NCBI GenBank assembly: GCA_016294075.1
Contig: JAEDCQ010000002.1
Span: forward strand, 124,001 to 188,000
DNA from: Lachnospiraceae bacterium
GTDB lineage: Bacteria; Bacillota; Clostridia; Lachnospirales; Lachnospiraceae
DNA: 64,000 nucleotides
Reading direction: 5' to 3'
Shown here one piece after another: positions 43,679 to 53,028 of this stretch; the first letter of the stretch is position 1; each line of letters begins with the position of its first letter. Position numbers and translations under genes: made by a program. The notes below the pieces were generated by a model that searched no databases, was not told the origin of the DNA, and saw only the letters and a program-made list of their open reading frames with translations.

Positions 43679-45460
43679 ATGCTTCAAGCTTTGGAATATC
43701 CTTTTGAAAGTGAATATATCTTAAAGAAAAAAAAGAGTATAAAAAAAGAGCTTCTTGGGGAGAAGACAAAACGCATAACAAAAAAAATTGCGGTTTTGGG
43801 AGGCAGTACTACTCATAATATCGTGGAAATTCTGGAGCTTTTTTTGCTGAATTATGGAATTGAGCCGATATTTTACGAGTCGGAATATGCGATGTATTGG
43901 CAGGATGCCATGTTTAGAAATGAAGAGTTGGATTCATTTCATCCGGATATAATCTATATTCATACGAGTAATCGTAATATCGCGGATTATCCGCTGCTTT
44001 CAGACACAAAAGAAATGATAGATGATAAACGGTATCAAATCAAAGAGCATTTTACATGTATGTGGGACAAATTAAGAGAAAAATTTGCATGTCCTATTAT
44101 TCAGAATAATTTTGAAATGCCTTTTTATCGTCTGCTGGGAAACAGAGAAGCATTTGATATTCATGGAAAAATTCATTTTCTTCATCAGTTAAATGAGGAC
44201 TTCTATGATTATGCCAAGGAACACGAGGATTTTTATATTAATGATATTCAGTATCTATCATCCTGCTATGGATTAGATAAATGGGCTGACCCATTTTATT
44301 GGCATATGTACAAATATGCATTATGTGTTCCGGCAATTCCGGAATTGGCATTTAACATAGCCAATATTATCAAGTCTATTTATGGCAAAAATAAAAAAGC
44401 GCTGGTGCTTGATTTGGATAACACGCTTTGGGGAGGCATTGTAGGGGATGATGGTGTAGAAAACCTTCAGATTGGACCGGAAACATCTATGGGACAGGTA
44501 TACAGCGAATTCCAGGAATATATAAAGAGCCAGAAAGAACTGGGCATTCTTTTAAATATTAATTCGAAAAACGAAGAAGAAAATGCACTTGCAGGTCTGA
44601 AGCATCCGGATAGTAAACTAAATGCGGATGATTTTATCTGTATTAAGGCAAACTGGAATCCCAAAAGCAAAAATCTCGTTGACATCGCGGAGGAACTAAA
44701 TATTCTGCCGGATTCCATGGTGTTTGTGGATGACAATCCGGCTGAGAGGGAAATTATTAATCAACAGGTTCCGGAAACAGTAGCACCTGTAATTGGAAAT
44801 CCGGAGGATTATATCCGTATCCTGGATCATAGTGGTTTTTTTGAAGTCACAAAGCTATCAGAAGATGACCGTAAACGTAATGAAATGTATAAGGCAAACA
44901 GCATGCGTAAAAAGCAGGAACAGTCGTTTGCGGATTATAAAGAATATTTGAAGTCTCTGGAAATGAAAGCTTTCATTGCACCGTTTGAGACCTTGTATCT
45001 GGACAGAATCGCTCAGTTGACAAATAAAAGCAATCAGTTTAATATGACAACAAAACGTTACTCGCGCAGTGAAATAGAAGCAATTGCAGGCAATTCTTCA
45101 TTCCTCACTCTTTATGGCAAATTAGAGGATAAATTTGGCGATAATGGAGTTGTTTCTGTTGTTATTGGCGAGATTGAAGGAACATCTCTTCATATTCGAT
45201 TATGGCTTATGAGTTGTCGTGTGTTGAAACGTGATATGGAATACGCTATGATGGATAGTCTGGTAGAGAAATGTAAAAAACAAGGTATTGAGACCATTTT
45301 AGGCTATTATTATCCTACAGCTAAGAATGCTATGGTTAAAGAATTTTATGCATTGCAGGGATTTGAAAAGATAGCAGAGGATGAAGAGGGAAACACCACA
45401 TGGAAATATGAAATACCTTCTGATTATCAGTATAAAAATGAAGTGATTGAAAGAGGATAG
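43679..45460 (+). CDS. FkbH-like HAD-IIIC protein
   Basis: 593 residues in three parts: an SGNH-like N-terminal region (~36-150, VLGGSTTH), a HAD domain (~238-400) with DLDNTLWGG starting at D245 (nucleophile D245, D247) and VDDNPAERE (350-358), and a GNAT-like C-terminal domain (~420-590). FkbH proteins take glycerate from 1,3-bisphosphoglycerate and load it as a thioester onto a carrier protein. A free-standing ACP lies at 46522, so loading of a glyceryl-type unit onto it is the natural prediction. FkbH-like proteins are known from polyketide clusters, and some occur in glycan loci for glyceric-acid or acyl decoration. Confidence 0.88.
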   Translation: MLQALEYPFESEYILKKKKSIKKELLGEKTKRITKKIAVLGGSTTHNIVEILELFLLNYGIEPIFYESEYAMYWQDAMFRNEELDSFHPDIIYIHTSNRNIADYPLLSDTKEMIDDKRYQIKEHFTCMWDKLREKFACPIIQNNFEMPFYRLLGNREAFDIHGKIHFLHQLNEDFYDYAKEHEDFYINDIQYLSSCYGLDKWADPFYWHMYKYALCVPAIPELAFNIANIIKSIYGKNKKALVLDLDNTLWGGIVGDDGVENLQIGPETSMGQVYSEFQEYIKSQKELGILLNINSKNEEENALAGLKHPDSKLNADDFICIKANWNPKSKNLVDIAEELNILPDSMVFVDDNPAEREIINQQVPETVAPVIGNPEDYIRILDHSGFFEVTKLSEDDRKRNEMYKANSMRKKQEQSFADYKEYLKSLEMKAFIAPFETLYLDRIAQLTNKSNQFNMTTKRYSRSEIEAIAGNSSFLTLYGKLEDKFGDNGVVSVVIGEIEGTSLHIRLWLMSCRVLKRDMEYAMMDSLVEKCKKQGIETILGYYYPTAKNAMVKEFYALQGFEKIAEDEEGNTTWKYEIPSDYQYKNEVIERG

Positions 45461-45462
45461 TC

Positions 45463-46509
45463 ATGAACCGTAGGGAAGCATGTAAAATGATTAGTTTCAT
45501 ATTGATTTTTCTGCTTCTTTTGACAGGTGTATCTTATATTGTAAGAACAAACGGACATGTAAAGAACCGTTTTGCGGGTTTTTATGCGGAAGAGAAGAAC
45601 AGTATTGATGTGCTGATGTTTGGAGCCAGTACGGTAGGAACTTCCTTTTCTCCCGGGTATATGTGGGGAGAGTTTGGATTTACCTCTTATCCGTTATCCT
45701 CCAATGCACAACGTCCAAAGGCAATCAAATATTTATTGGAAGAAGGGTATAAGTACCAATCACCGGAAGTGGTGGTAATCGAGCTTCGCATGTTTACTTA
45801 TGAAGAGGAAGAAATGAAGGCTGATGAGGCACATATCCGGGAGGTGACGGACAATATGCGGTTTTCCCTGCAACGTTTGAAAACAGTCCGTAATTTGACA
45901 GATGGTGTCGAGGGTTTTGAAGCTAAACTTCCCTATCACTTTGATATTATGAAATATCATTCTAATTGGGGAATGTTCTTTTTGAAGGATGAATTACAGA
46001 AGGTGGCTTATAGAAAAGCAGATTTGCATAAGGGCTTTGAGCATCAGGAACAGATTTTATTTCATGATGTAAAACAGGATGGTTATGTTGCCACAGAAGA
46101 ACGCATAGCTATTCCGAAAGAGCAGGAAGAAATATTGCGTGATTTACTTTCTTATTTAAAAGAGAATAATCAGAAAGCCCTGTTTGTAGTATCTCCTATG
46201 ATATATGATGATGAGTATTTTGCGAAAATGAATTATATAAAAGATATCGTGGAACAGGAAGGCTTTCAATATCTAAACATGAATGAAGTTCTTGACTATA
46301 ATTTTGCAACAGACTTCCTCGATGGAGCACATTCAAATATCTTAGGCGCTAAGAAGTGTTCTGAGCTATTAGGAGAAGTACTAAGCCAGGAGTATGGTCT
46401 GACAGATAAGCGTGATAAAGAAGGATATGACTCATGGGATAAAAGCTATAAGGCTTTCATGGAAATATATAATGAAGTAAATGATAATAAAGAAAAATAT
46501 GAGATATAA
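45463..46509 (+). CDS. Membrane-anchored SGNH-like protein (DltD/AlgX-type, copy 1)
   Basis: 348 residues: a single N-terminal helix (~9-26), then an outer domain with SGNH-like features. FGASTVG (53-59) places the nucleophile at S56, and DGAH gives D287 and H290 as D-X-X-H. This layout matches DltD and AlgJ/AlgX-like partners of MBOAT proteins, which pass acyl groups to polysaccharide outside the cell. An MBOAT gene follows at 46781, with the ACP between. It starts 3 bases after the FkbH-like gene. Confidence 0.8.
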   Translation: MNRREACKMISFILIFLLLLTGVSYIVRTNGHVKNRFAGFYAEEKNSIDVLMFGASTVGTSFSPGYMWGEFGFTSYPLSSNAQRPKAIKYLLEEGYKYQSPEVVVIELRMFTYEEEEMKADEAHIREVTDNMRFSLQRLKTVRNLTDGVEGFEAKLPYHFDIMKYHSNWGMFFLKDELQKVAYRKADLHKGFEHQEQILFHDVKQDGYVATEERIAIPKEQEEILRDLLSYLKENNQKALFVVSPMIYDDEYFAKMNYIKDIVEQEGFQYLNMNEVLDYNFATDFLDGAHSNILGAKKCSELLGEVLSQEYGLTDKRDKEGYDSWDKSYKAFMEIYNEVNDNKEKYEI

Positions 46510-46521
46510 GGGGAGTAAATT

Positions 46522-46764
46522 ATGACGAAAGAAGCAATATATGAAAAACTGAATGAAGTGTTTCAGGATGTATTTGATGATGATTCCATTATCGTAAATG
46601 CAGATACTACTGCAGATGATATTGAGGATTGGGATTCGTTGGAACATATTAATCTGGTTTCTGCCGTTGAAAAAGAATTTGGTGTGAAGTTTACAATGGC
46701 ACAGGTTGTAGGGATGAAAAATGTCGGTGAAATGGTAGAGGTTATTTTGCATGCTGTTTCATAA
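46522..46764 (+). CDS. Acyl carrier protein
   Basis: 80 residues, acidic four-helix ACP. The phosphopantetheine site is S39 in DWDSLEHINL. It is too short and too locus-specific to be a synthase domain and lies directly before an MBOAT gene, like dltC in dlt operons though in a different order. It is the probable carrier for the acyl unit formed by FkbH, MaoC and SDR proteins of the block. A role in general fatty acid synthesis is less likely given the neighbours. Confidence 0.93.
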   Translation: MTKEAIYEKLNEVFQDVFDDDSIIVNADTTADDIEDWDSLEHINLVSAVEKEFGVKFTMAQVVGMKNVGEMVEVILHAVS

Positions 46765-46780
46765 AGAATGGAGATAGACT

Positions 46781-48310
46781 ATGGGAATCACCTCATTTCG
46801 GTTTTTGCTGTTTTTTGCAGTATCGGTAGTACTGTATTACAGTGTTCCAAAACGATGCCAATGGGTGTTCTTACTGCTAATCAGTGTAATTTATTTTCTT
46901 ACATCAGGGAATGTGCTTTTAATTATGTATCCACTGGCATCCATAACCGTCACATACTTCGGCGCAAAATTTATTGAACAGGAGGAAGATCACAAACGTA
47001 GAAAATGGGGTCTTTCTCTTGTTGTCGTATGTAATTTGGGCATTTTGGTGGTGTTAAAATATCTAAATTTAGGGATTTACACGTATAATGCGCTGGCAGG
47101 TCGCCTGCAGGAGCATCCGGCATTCCTTAATACATTACATTTTCTCATTCCTTTAGGAGTATCCTTTTACACCTTATCCATATTGAGTTATGTTTTTGAT
47201 GTTTACTATGAAATCATACCGGCAGAAAAAAACTGGGCAAAGTTATTTTTGTTTGGAATATATTTTCCAACGATTATCAGTGGTCCGATTATGCGTTATA
47301 AGGACATGAGAGAGAAGATGTTTTCCGAACATACATTTGACTATAAAATAGTAACTCAGGGCCTTCAACGTATCTTATGGGGATTTTTCAAAATACTGGT
47401 TATTTCGGAACGACTGGTTATAGTAGTGTCTACAGTTTATAATGATTTTGAAAATTATGATGGACTTTACATTGTGTTTGCTACATTGTGTTTTACTTTA
47501 CAACTTTATTCCAATTTTTCCGGTTCGATAGATATTGTACTTGGAGTGTCACAGGTATTTGGGATTATGCTTCCTGAGAACTTCCAAACACCGTTTTTTT
47601 CAAAATCTATTCAGGAATTCTGGCGAAGATGGCATATAACACTTGGTGGCTGGCTTAAGGATTATGTTTTTTATCCGATTCTTCGTACGAACTTTTTTAT
47701 GGGGCTGCCGGGGAAATTAAAACCTCGTTTTGGGAAGAAAACAGCAAAAAAAATCACTACATTTTCTGCTCTGTTTATTTTATGGTTTGCGGTTGGATTA
47801 TGGCATGGGGGCGCATGGAAATATATTATTGGCTCCGGAATTATTCAATGGATTTACATTGTTGGTGGCGAATTGGCAGAGCCTATATGGACAAAACTGC
47901 GGAAACTATTTAGGGTAAATAAAGATACAAAATGGTTTTCTATATTTCAGATGGTCAGAACATTTTTATTAATGTCTTTTGCTTTTTTATTTTTTAATTC
48001 GGCCGGTTTTTCAACAGCATTATCCATGATTGCCAATATCTTCACGACATGGAATCCTGAAGCTTTGATAAACGGTGGGTTGTTACAGCTTGGCTTAGAC
48101 ATAAAGGACTGGATTATCTTAATGATATCTTTGTCTGTTTTATGGATTATTTCTATTAGACAGCAGAAAGGCAGTGTAAGAGAGTGGCTGGCCGATAAGA
48201 ATATTATTTTTAGATGGATTTTATTATACGCACTGCTATTCTGGGTAATTTTAATGGGAAGTTATGGACCGGGATACAGTGCGGCGGAGTTCATTTATCA
48301 AGGGTTTTAA
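46781..48310 (+). CDS. MBOAT O-acyltransferase (DltB/AlgI-like, copy 1)
   Basis: 509 residues, about eleven helices. It has the two MBOAT signature histidines: H285 in EFWRRWHITL and H342 in GLWHGGAW. DltB/AlgI-type MBOATs move an acyl group from a cytoplasmic thioester carrier across the membrane to an outer acceptor. The ACP gene is 16 bases upstream and an SGNH partner is at 45463, giving a complete acyl-export unit. A second MBOAT at 49550 differs considerably, so the two may use different acyl groups or acceptors. Confidence 0.93.
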   Translation: MGITSFRFLLFFAVSVVLYYSVPKRCQWVFLLLISVIYFLTSGNVLLIMYPLASITVTYFGAKFIEQEEDHKRRKWGLSLVVVCNLGILVVLKYLNLGIYTYNALAGRLQEHPAFLNTLHFLIPLGVSFYTLSILSYVFDVYYEIIPAEKNWAKLFLFGIYFPTIISGPIMRYKDMREKMFSEHTFDYKIVTQGLQRILWGFFKILVISERLVIVVSTVYNDFENYDGLYIVFATLCFTLQLYSNFSGSIDIVLGVSQVFGIMLPENFQTPFFSKSIQEFWRRWHITLGGWLKDYVFYPILRTNFFMGLPGKLKPRFGKKTAKKITTFSALFILWFAVGLWHGGAWKYIIGSGIIQWIYIVGGELAEPIWTKLRKLFRVNKDTKWFSIFQMVRTFLLMSFAFLFFNSAGFSTALSMIANIFTTWNPEALINGGLLQLGLDIKDWIILMISLSVLWIISIRQQKGSVREWLADKNIIFRWILLYALLFWVILMGSYGPGYSAAEFIYQGF

Positions 48311-48375
48311 GTGTAAGAAGGGAAAAAGCCAATTATATGAAAAGTGTGATTGTTCAAAAAGGGGAGTGAGACAAT

Positions 48376-48789
48376 ATGAATCACTATCAATTTGAAGATA
48401 TTTATGTGGGTTTAAAAGAAGAATTTCAGGTAACAGTTTCGGAAGAAATGTTAACACAGTTTTGTAGTATCACGAAGGATGTGAATCCTCTGCACACGGA
48501 TGAAACCTTCGCAAAAGAAAAAGGATATGATTCAAAGGTAGCATACGGCATGCTAACGGCATCTTTTCTATCCACTCTTGCAGGTGTATATTTGCCGGGG
48601 GAACGTAGTCTAATTCATAGTGTGGATAGTAAATTTACAAAACCGGTATATGTGGGTGATACATTGACGGTTTCCGGGCAAGTAACGGAGTGCAATGAAA
48701 TATTTTCTGTATTTACAATGAAAACCGTTATCGTAAATCAAAAAGGTGAAAAGGTTCTTCGAGGAAAGATGCAGATTGGTGTTTTGTAA
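48376..48789 (+). CDS. MaoC-like (R)-specific enoyl hydratase
   Basis: 137 residues, single hot-dog fold. The hydratase-2 catalytic dyad is present as D35 and H40 in KDVNPLHTD, with GMLTASFLSTLAG (59-71) after it, as in PhaJ-type enzymes. These hydrate trans-2-enoyl thioesters to (R)-3-hydroxyacyl thioesters, or the reverse. Along with the SDR next to it and the ACP, it suggests that the acyl group of this locus is a short 3-hydroxyacyl, as in several known glycan N- or O-acyl decorations. GGGGAG upstream supports the start. Substrate chain length unknown. Confidence 0.9.
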   Translation: MNHYQFEDIYVGLKEEFQVTVSEEMLTQFCSITKDVNPLHTDETFAKEKGYDSKVAYGMLTASFLSTLAGVYLPGERSLIHSVDSKFTKPVYVGDTLTVSGQVTECNEIFSVFTMKTVIVNQKGEKVLRGKMQIGVL

Positions 48790-48812
48790 AATAGTATGGG
48801 TGGGTGTATTGA

Positions 48813-49550
48813 ATGGACAAAATATATTTAATTTTAGGGGCGTCTTCTGAAGTGGGTATGGCATATATGGAACATCTGATTTCACTTGGTAAGCCGGCAA
48901 CTGTGTTAGCGCATTATCGTAATCATAATTCTGAATTTGACAGGTTATGTGAAGTTAATTCAGAGGTTAATATTATTCCTATACAGGCTGATTTGTCTAA
49001 AGAAGAGGATGTGGAAAAGATGATTTCCTATATTGAGGATGCATATGGATTTCCAACACATATTCTGCATCTTCCGGCAGGTAAACTGGAGTATTCTAAG
49101 ATTAAGAAGTTGGACTGGGATAGATTACAGGATGATTTTAAGATTCAGATATTGTCCCTTGGGAAAGTGCTACAGGCGTTTCTGCCTCAAATGGCAAAGA
49201 AAAGATATGGGAAAGTGGCAGTTATGCTTTCGAGTGTAACCATAGGAATGCCACCTAAATTTATGATGGCGTACACCATAAATAAATATGCCTTATTAGG
49301 TCTGTTAAAAAGTGCATCTATTGAATATGCCGACAAGGGAATCAATATAAATGGTATTTCACCTAACATGATGGAAACAAAATTTTTGCGGAATATAGAT
49401 GAACGGTTTATTGAAATGGCGGCATCTTCTGCTAGAATGCAACGCAATATACAGGTTAAGGAAGTAATTCCTGCAATTCAATTCTTATTATCGGAAGGTT
49501 CTGATTATATGAATGGAGTGAATATTAATTTGTCCGGTGGAGATAAGTAA
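48813..49550 (+). CDS. SDR oxidoreductase (FabG-like)
   Basis: 245-residue classical SDR. The cofactor motif is GASSEVG (9-15), a variant of TGXXXGXG, and the catalytic residues are S141, Y154 and K158 (AYTINKYA). FabG-like proteins reduce 3-ketoacyl thioesters to 3-hydroxyacyl thioesters with NADPH. Its position between MaoC and the second MBOAT fits synthesis of a hydroxyacyl group for glycan decoration. The alternative is reduction of a sugar intermediate. Its stop codon overlaps the next ATG by one base, so it is coupled to the MBOAT. Confidence 0.9.
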   Translation: MDKIYLILGASSEVGMAYMEHLISLGKPATVLAHYRNHNSEFDRLCEVNSEVNIIPIQADLSKEEDVEKMISYIEDAYGFPTHILHLPAGKLEYSKIKKLDWDRLQDDFKIQILSLGKVLQAFLPQMAKKRYGKVAVMLSSVTIGMPPKFMMAYTINKYALLGLLKSASIEYADKGININGISPNMMETKFLRNIDERFIEMAASSARMQRNIQVKEVIPAIQFLLSEGSDYMNGVNINLSGGDK

Positions 49551-51013
49551 TGCTGTTTAATTCATATATTTTTATTTTGCTTTTTTTACCCATAGCATTG
49601 ATAGGATATTATCTTATTAATTATACCGGAAAATATAAAATTTCATTGCTATTCTTAAGTGGTATGTCATTGTGGTTTTATTCATATTTTAATCCACGAT
49701 ATATTCTTATTATTAGTACAAGCATTATTCTAAACTATTGTATTAGCAGGATGCTTATGAAACAGGACAGTTCTGTTTTACGAAAGGGATTGTTAATTCT
49801 GGGTATAACAGGAAATCTGGCAGGGATATTTTACTTCAAATATTTTGATTTTTTTATTACAAATATTAATACGGTTTTTAAAACAGATTTTACACTAAAA
49901 AATATTCTGCTTCCGCTTGGTATTAGCTTTTTTACATTTCAACAGATATCTTATCTGGTTGATAGTTTTAGGAGAGAAACAGATCATTATTCTTTTGTGG
50001 AATATGTAACATTTGTAGCTTTTTTTCCACAATTGGTTGCGGGACCTATCGTGACGCATGATGAAATGATGCCTCAATTTCGTGATGTAAATAGAAAAGG
50101 GGTTAATTATGAAAATTTATGTATTGGTCTTTATTCTTTTGCAATGGGCCTTGGGAAAAAGGTGCTTTTGGCTGACTCCTTTTCTGTGATTGCAACAACG
50201 GGATATAGTAATATAAAAGCCTTGGATTCAACCAATGCCATTTTTGTAATGCTTGCATATAGTTTGCAGCTATATTTTGACTTTAGCGGCTATTCGGATA
50301 TGGCTGTTGGTATAGGTAAGATGTTTAATATAGATATTATGGCGAACTTTAATTCACCATTTAAGGCTAAGAATGTTGCGGATTTGTGGAACCGTTGGCA
50401 CATATCATTAAATCGCTTTTTGATAAGGTATGTCTATATTCCGCTTGGTGGAAGTCGAAAGGGAAGAAATAGAACCTATATGAATACATTAATAGTGTTT
50501 TTCTTAAGTGGCTTGTGGCATGGTGCAAATTGGACATTTGTTCTTTGGGGAATCTTAAATGGTGTTGCGGTAATTATCTATAGGATTTTGCAGAAATATT
50601 TTGATAAACTTCCGGAAAAGGTAAACACATTCATTACGTTTCTGATATTTAATTTCACTTTTGTATTCTTCCGTGCTGAAAGTGTCCGAGATGGCAGTAG
50701 ATTTTTGAAAAAGATATTTGCATGTGATTTTGGAAGTATTTCAACGGAGCTGGCTAACGCTATGGAAGGCTTGTTAGAGATAAAAATACTATCAAGGATT
50801 GTACCACAAGGGATTATGACATATATACCGGGCTTTTTTGTATTGGGAATAGTGATAATCGGTTTGATAGCGGTCTTTACAATGAAGAATACGCAGGAAA
50901 AGGCGAAAGAAGGTGTTTTAAGTATGAAACGGCTTTTTTCAACAGGGATTATTCTGGTATGGTGTATTCTTTCTTTTTCCGGAGTAAGTGAATTTTTGTA
51001 TTTTAATTTTTAA
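49550..51013 (+). CDS. MBOAT O-acyltransferase (AlgI-like, copy 2)
   Basis: 487 residues, about eleven helices. H284 lies in WNRWHISLNRF and H324 in GLWHGANW. It is of the AlgI/PatA type, with FFPQLVAGPIV near 158-168 and LQLYFDFSGYSDMA near 239-252. It is coupled by one-base overlap to the SDR upstream and to the SGNH-like gene downstream, forming the second MBOAT/SGNH pair of the locus. It would transfer the acyl unit to glycan outside the membrane. Not a close duplicate of copy 1. Confidence 0.93.
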   Translation: MLFNSYIFILLFLPIALIGYYLINYTGKYKISLLFLSGMSLWFYSYFNPRYILIISTSIILNYCISRMLMKQDSSVLRKGLLILGITGNLAGIFYFKYFDFFITNINTVFKTDFTLKNILLPLGISFFTFQQISYLVDSFRRETDHYSFVEYVTFVAFFPQLVAGPIVTHDEMMPQFRDVNRKGVNYENLCIGLYSFAMGLGKKVLLADSFSVIATTGYSNIKALDSTNAIFVMLAYSLQLYFDFSGYSDMAVGIGKMFNIDIMANFNSPFKAKNVADLWNRWHISLNRFLIRYVYIPLGGSRKGRNRTYMNTLIVFFLSGLWHGANWTFVLWGILNGVAVIIYRILQKYFDKLPEKVNTFITFLIFNFTFVFFRAESVRDGSRFLKKIFACDFGSISTELANAMEGLLEIKILSRIVPQGIMTYIPGFFVLGIVIIGLIAVFTMKNTQEKAKEGVLSMKRLFSTGIILVWCILSFSGVSEFLYFNF

Positions 51014-51024
51014 TGAGGAATTGT

Positions 51025-52086
51025 ATGGAACAGAAAAAGGCAAAGAAATGGTTTCTGGGATGTCTTTGCAGTGTGATTTTAATATTGGGTTTGTGTGTGG
51101 CGGTGACTGTGATTGTAGATCCTTATTTTCACTATCATGGTCCTGTGAAAGCATTTTCTTACCGGTTGAGGGAAGAACGATATACAAATCCGGGAATAAT
51201 AAAGAATTTTGATTATAATGCGGCTATAATAGGGACTTCCATGGTAAAAAACTTTAAAACGTCGCAGATGGATACTCTTTTTGGAGTATCTTCTGTAAAG
51301 ACACCGATTCCCGGTGCCATGTACGGTGATATGCATGATTTGTTGGAAATAGCATTTACCAAAAAAGAAGTTCCTTCATTAGTATTGTTAAGCTTGGATT
51401 TGGACAGGCTTGTTAAATCATATACATCTAAAAATGACGAATTGGTGCCATATTATTTGTATGATGATAACCTGTTCAATGATGTACAGTATGTGTTGAA
51501 TAAAGAGATTTTAGTTAGAGATGTATTTACGGATATCGTTCGTACCATAAAAAAAACGCCAACTATGTCTTTGGATGAGTATTCTTCTTTTGATGAAAAA
51601 ACAGGAAAGGAAGCAATTCTTTCAGAATACACACGCTTGGATACAATCGAGGCAATGAAAAAATTGACTGATGGTGAAAAGGAATTAGCAAAAGAAAATA
51701 TATCCTATAATATACTTCCTTTTATAGAGAAATATTCCAATACCAAGTTTATATTCTTTGTTCCGCCTTACAGTATGATTTACTGGGATAAAGAATATAG
51801 AAAAGGAGAACTGTTAGCTCAGCTTGAGGTAAAAGAAGATATAGTCAAAACCTTGCTTCAGTATCCTAACGTAGAAGTGTACTGTTTTAATGAGAAAAAA
51901 GAGTGGATAACAAATTTGGACTACTATATTGATGATATTCATTATAATGCGGCAATTAGTGAAGAAATTCTTCAGTATATTGCTGACGGAGAGTATCGGA
52001 TTACAAATGAAAACCTTGAGGAACATTTGTTGAGAGAGAATGAATTTTATCTGAATTTTCCTTATGATAATTTATTAGGGGAATAA
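51025..52086 (+). CDS. Membrane-anchored SGNH-like protein (copy 2)
   Basis: About 353 residues, one N-terminal helix (~10-32) and an outer domain. GTSMV near 70-74 marks the putative nucleophile Ser, and YIDDIHYN near the C-terminal third gives D-X-X-H. It resembles DltD/AlgX-like partners only in these motifs; overall similarity is too low to name. An ATG at 51013 overlaps the MBOAT stop codon, but GAGGA 5 bases before ATG 51025 favours that start. It closes the acylation block. Confidence 0.75.
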   Translation: MEQKKAKKWFLGCLCSVILILGLCVAVTVIVDPYFHYHGPVKAFSYRLREERYTNPGIIKNFDYNAAIIGTSMVKNFKTSQMDTLFGVSSVKTPIPGAMYGDMHDLLEIAFTKKEVPSLVLLSLDLDRLVKSYTSKNDELVPYYLYDDNLFNDVQYVLNKEILVRDVFTDIVRTIKKTPTMSLDEYSSFDEKTGKEAILSEYTRLDTIEAMKKLTDGEKELAKENISYNILPFIEKYSNTKFIFFVPPYSMIYWDKEYRKGELLAQLEVKEDIVKTLLQYPNVEVYCFNEKKEWITNLDYYIDDIHYNAAISEEILQYIADGEYRITNENLEEHLLRENEFYLNFPYDNLLGE

Positions 52087-52131
52087 TAAGATATAATGAA
52101 GAAGAAATAAGTCTTATAAAACAGGTAATTA

Positions 52132-52995
52132 ATGGAAATGAAAAAGAATAGTCAATATATAATTCGGCTGGACGACATAACGCCTACGATGGATTGGGAG
52201 CGTTTTAACCGGATCAGAGAAGTATTTCAGAAATATCATATATGTCCTTTGATCGGAGTTGTACCTGATAACAGGGATGAAAATCTGAACAGACAGGAAA
52301 GCAGGCAGGATTTTTGGGAGATTATCTGCTCTCTGCAGCAACAGGGCTGGAGCATAGCACAGCATGGAACATATCACTGCTATGAAACAGAAGACAGTGG
52401 CATATTGGGTATTAATCCATTCAGTGAATTTGCCGGACTTCCTTATGAAAAACAGTATCAGAAACTGCAGACCGGAAAGAATATATTGGAAGAACACCAT
52501 ATAAACAGTGATATTTTCATGGCACCCGGACACACATATGATAAAAATACATTAAAGGCATTAGAAGAATGTGGGTTTCAAACGGTAACAGACGGGCTGT
52601 ATTTCAATCCTTATTATGCTGGTAAGATTTTATTTATACCATGTCGTCTGCAAGGCTATAAGAAATCCTCCGGGCTTGATACAATCTGTCTGCATACGAA
52701 TTCCATGTCAGATGCAGATATACAGGAATTAGAAGAATTTATTAAAGCAAATCATGATGTAATTCTGCCGTTTATACCGGAACAAATAAAGAAATATGCT
52801 GTAAAGCGGACTGTATTTGTGGAACTGTATGAGAAAATTGCTCTCTGCCGGCGGAAAATCAAAAATTGGATTGCAAATTCAAAACGTCTGGCGTGGTATA
52901 TGGAATATACGAACCATAACAGTTCGCTAAAGAAATGGGCAAGTAGAATATATAGTCTGCCTATGTTATTGTTTTACAGGGCGAATAAACAGTGA
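52132..52995 (+). CDS. DUF2334/polysaccharide-deacetylase-like protein (copy 2)
   Basis: 287 residues. It has the same metal-site pattern as copy 1: RLDDI near 12-16, HGTYH near 78-82 and PGHTYD near 130-135. The C-terminal ~50 residues are basic and extend beyond copy 1. As with copy 1, an AsnB-type gene follows (here directly), which suggests the two functions are linked: deacetylation of an amino sugar and amidation of a uronic acid in the same repeating unit. No signal peptide, so cytoplasmic action is likely. Confidence 0.8.
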   Translation: MEMKKNSQYIIRLDDITPTMDWERFNRIREVFQKYHICPLIGVVPDNRDENLNRQESRQDFWEIICSLQQQGWSIAQHGTYHCYETEDSGILGINPFSEFAGLPYEKQYQKLQTGKNILEEHHINSDIFMAPGHTYDKNTLKALEECGFQTVTDGLYFNPYYAGKILFIPCRLQGYKKSSGLDTICLHTNSMSDADIQELEEFIKANHDVILPFIPEQIKKYAVKRTVFVELYEKIALCRRKIKNWIANSKRLAWYMEYTNHNSSLKKWASRIYSLPMLLFYRANKQ

Positions 52996-53028
52996 TACTA
53001 AGAAAACTTATTAAGGTAAAGACGGAAT

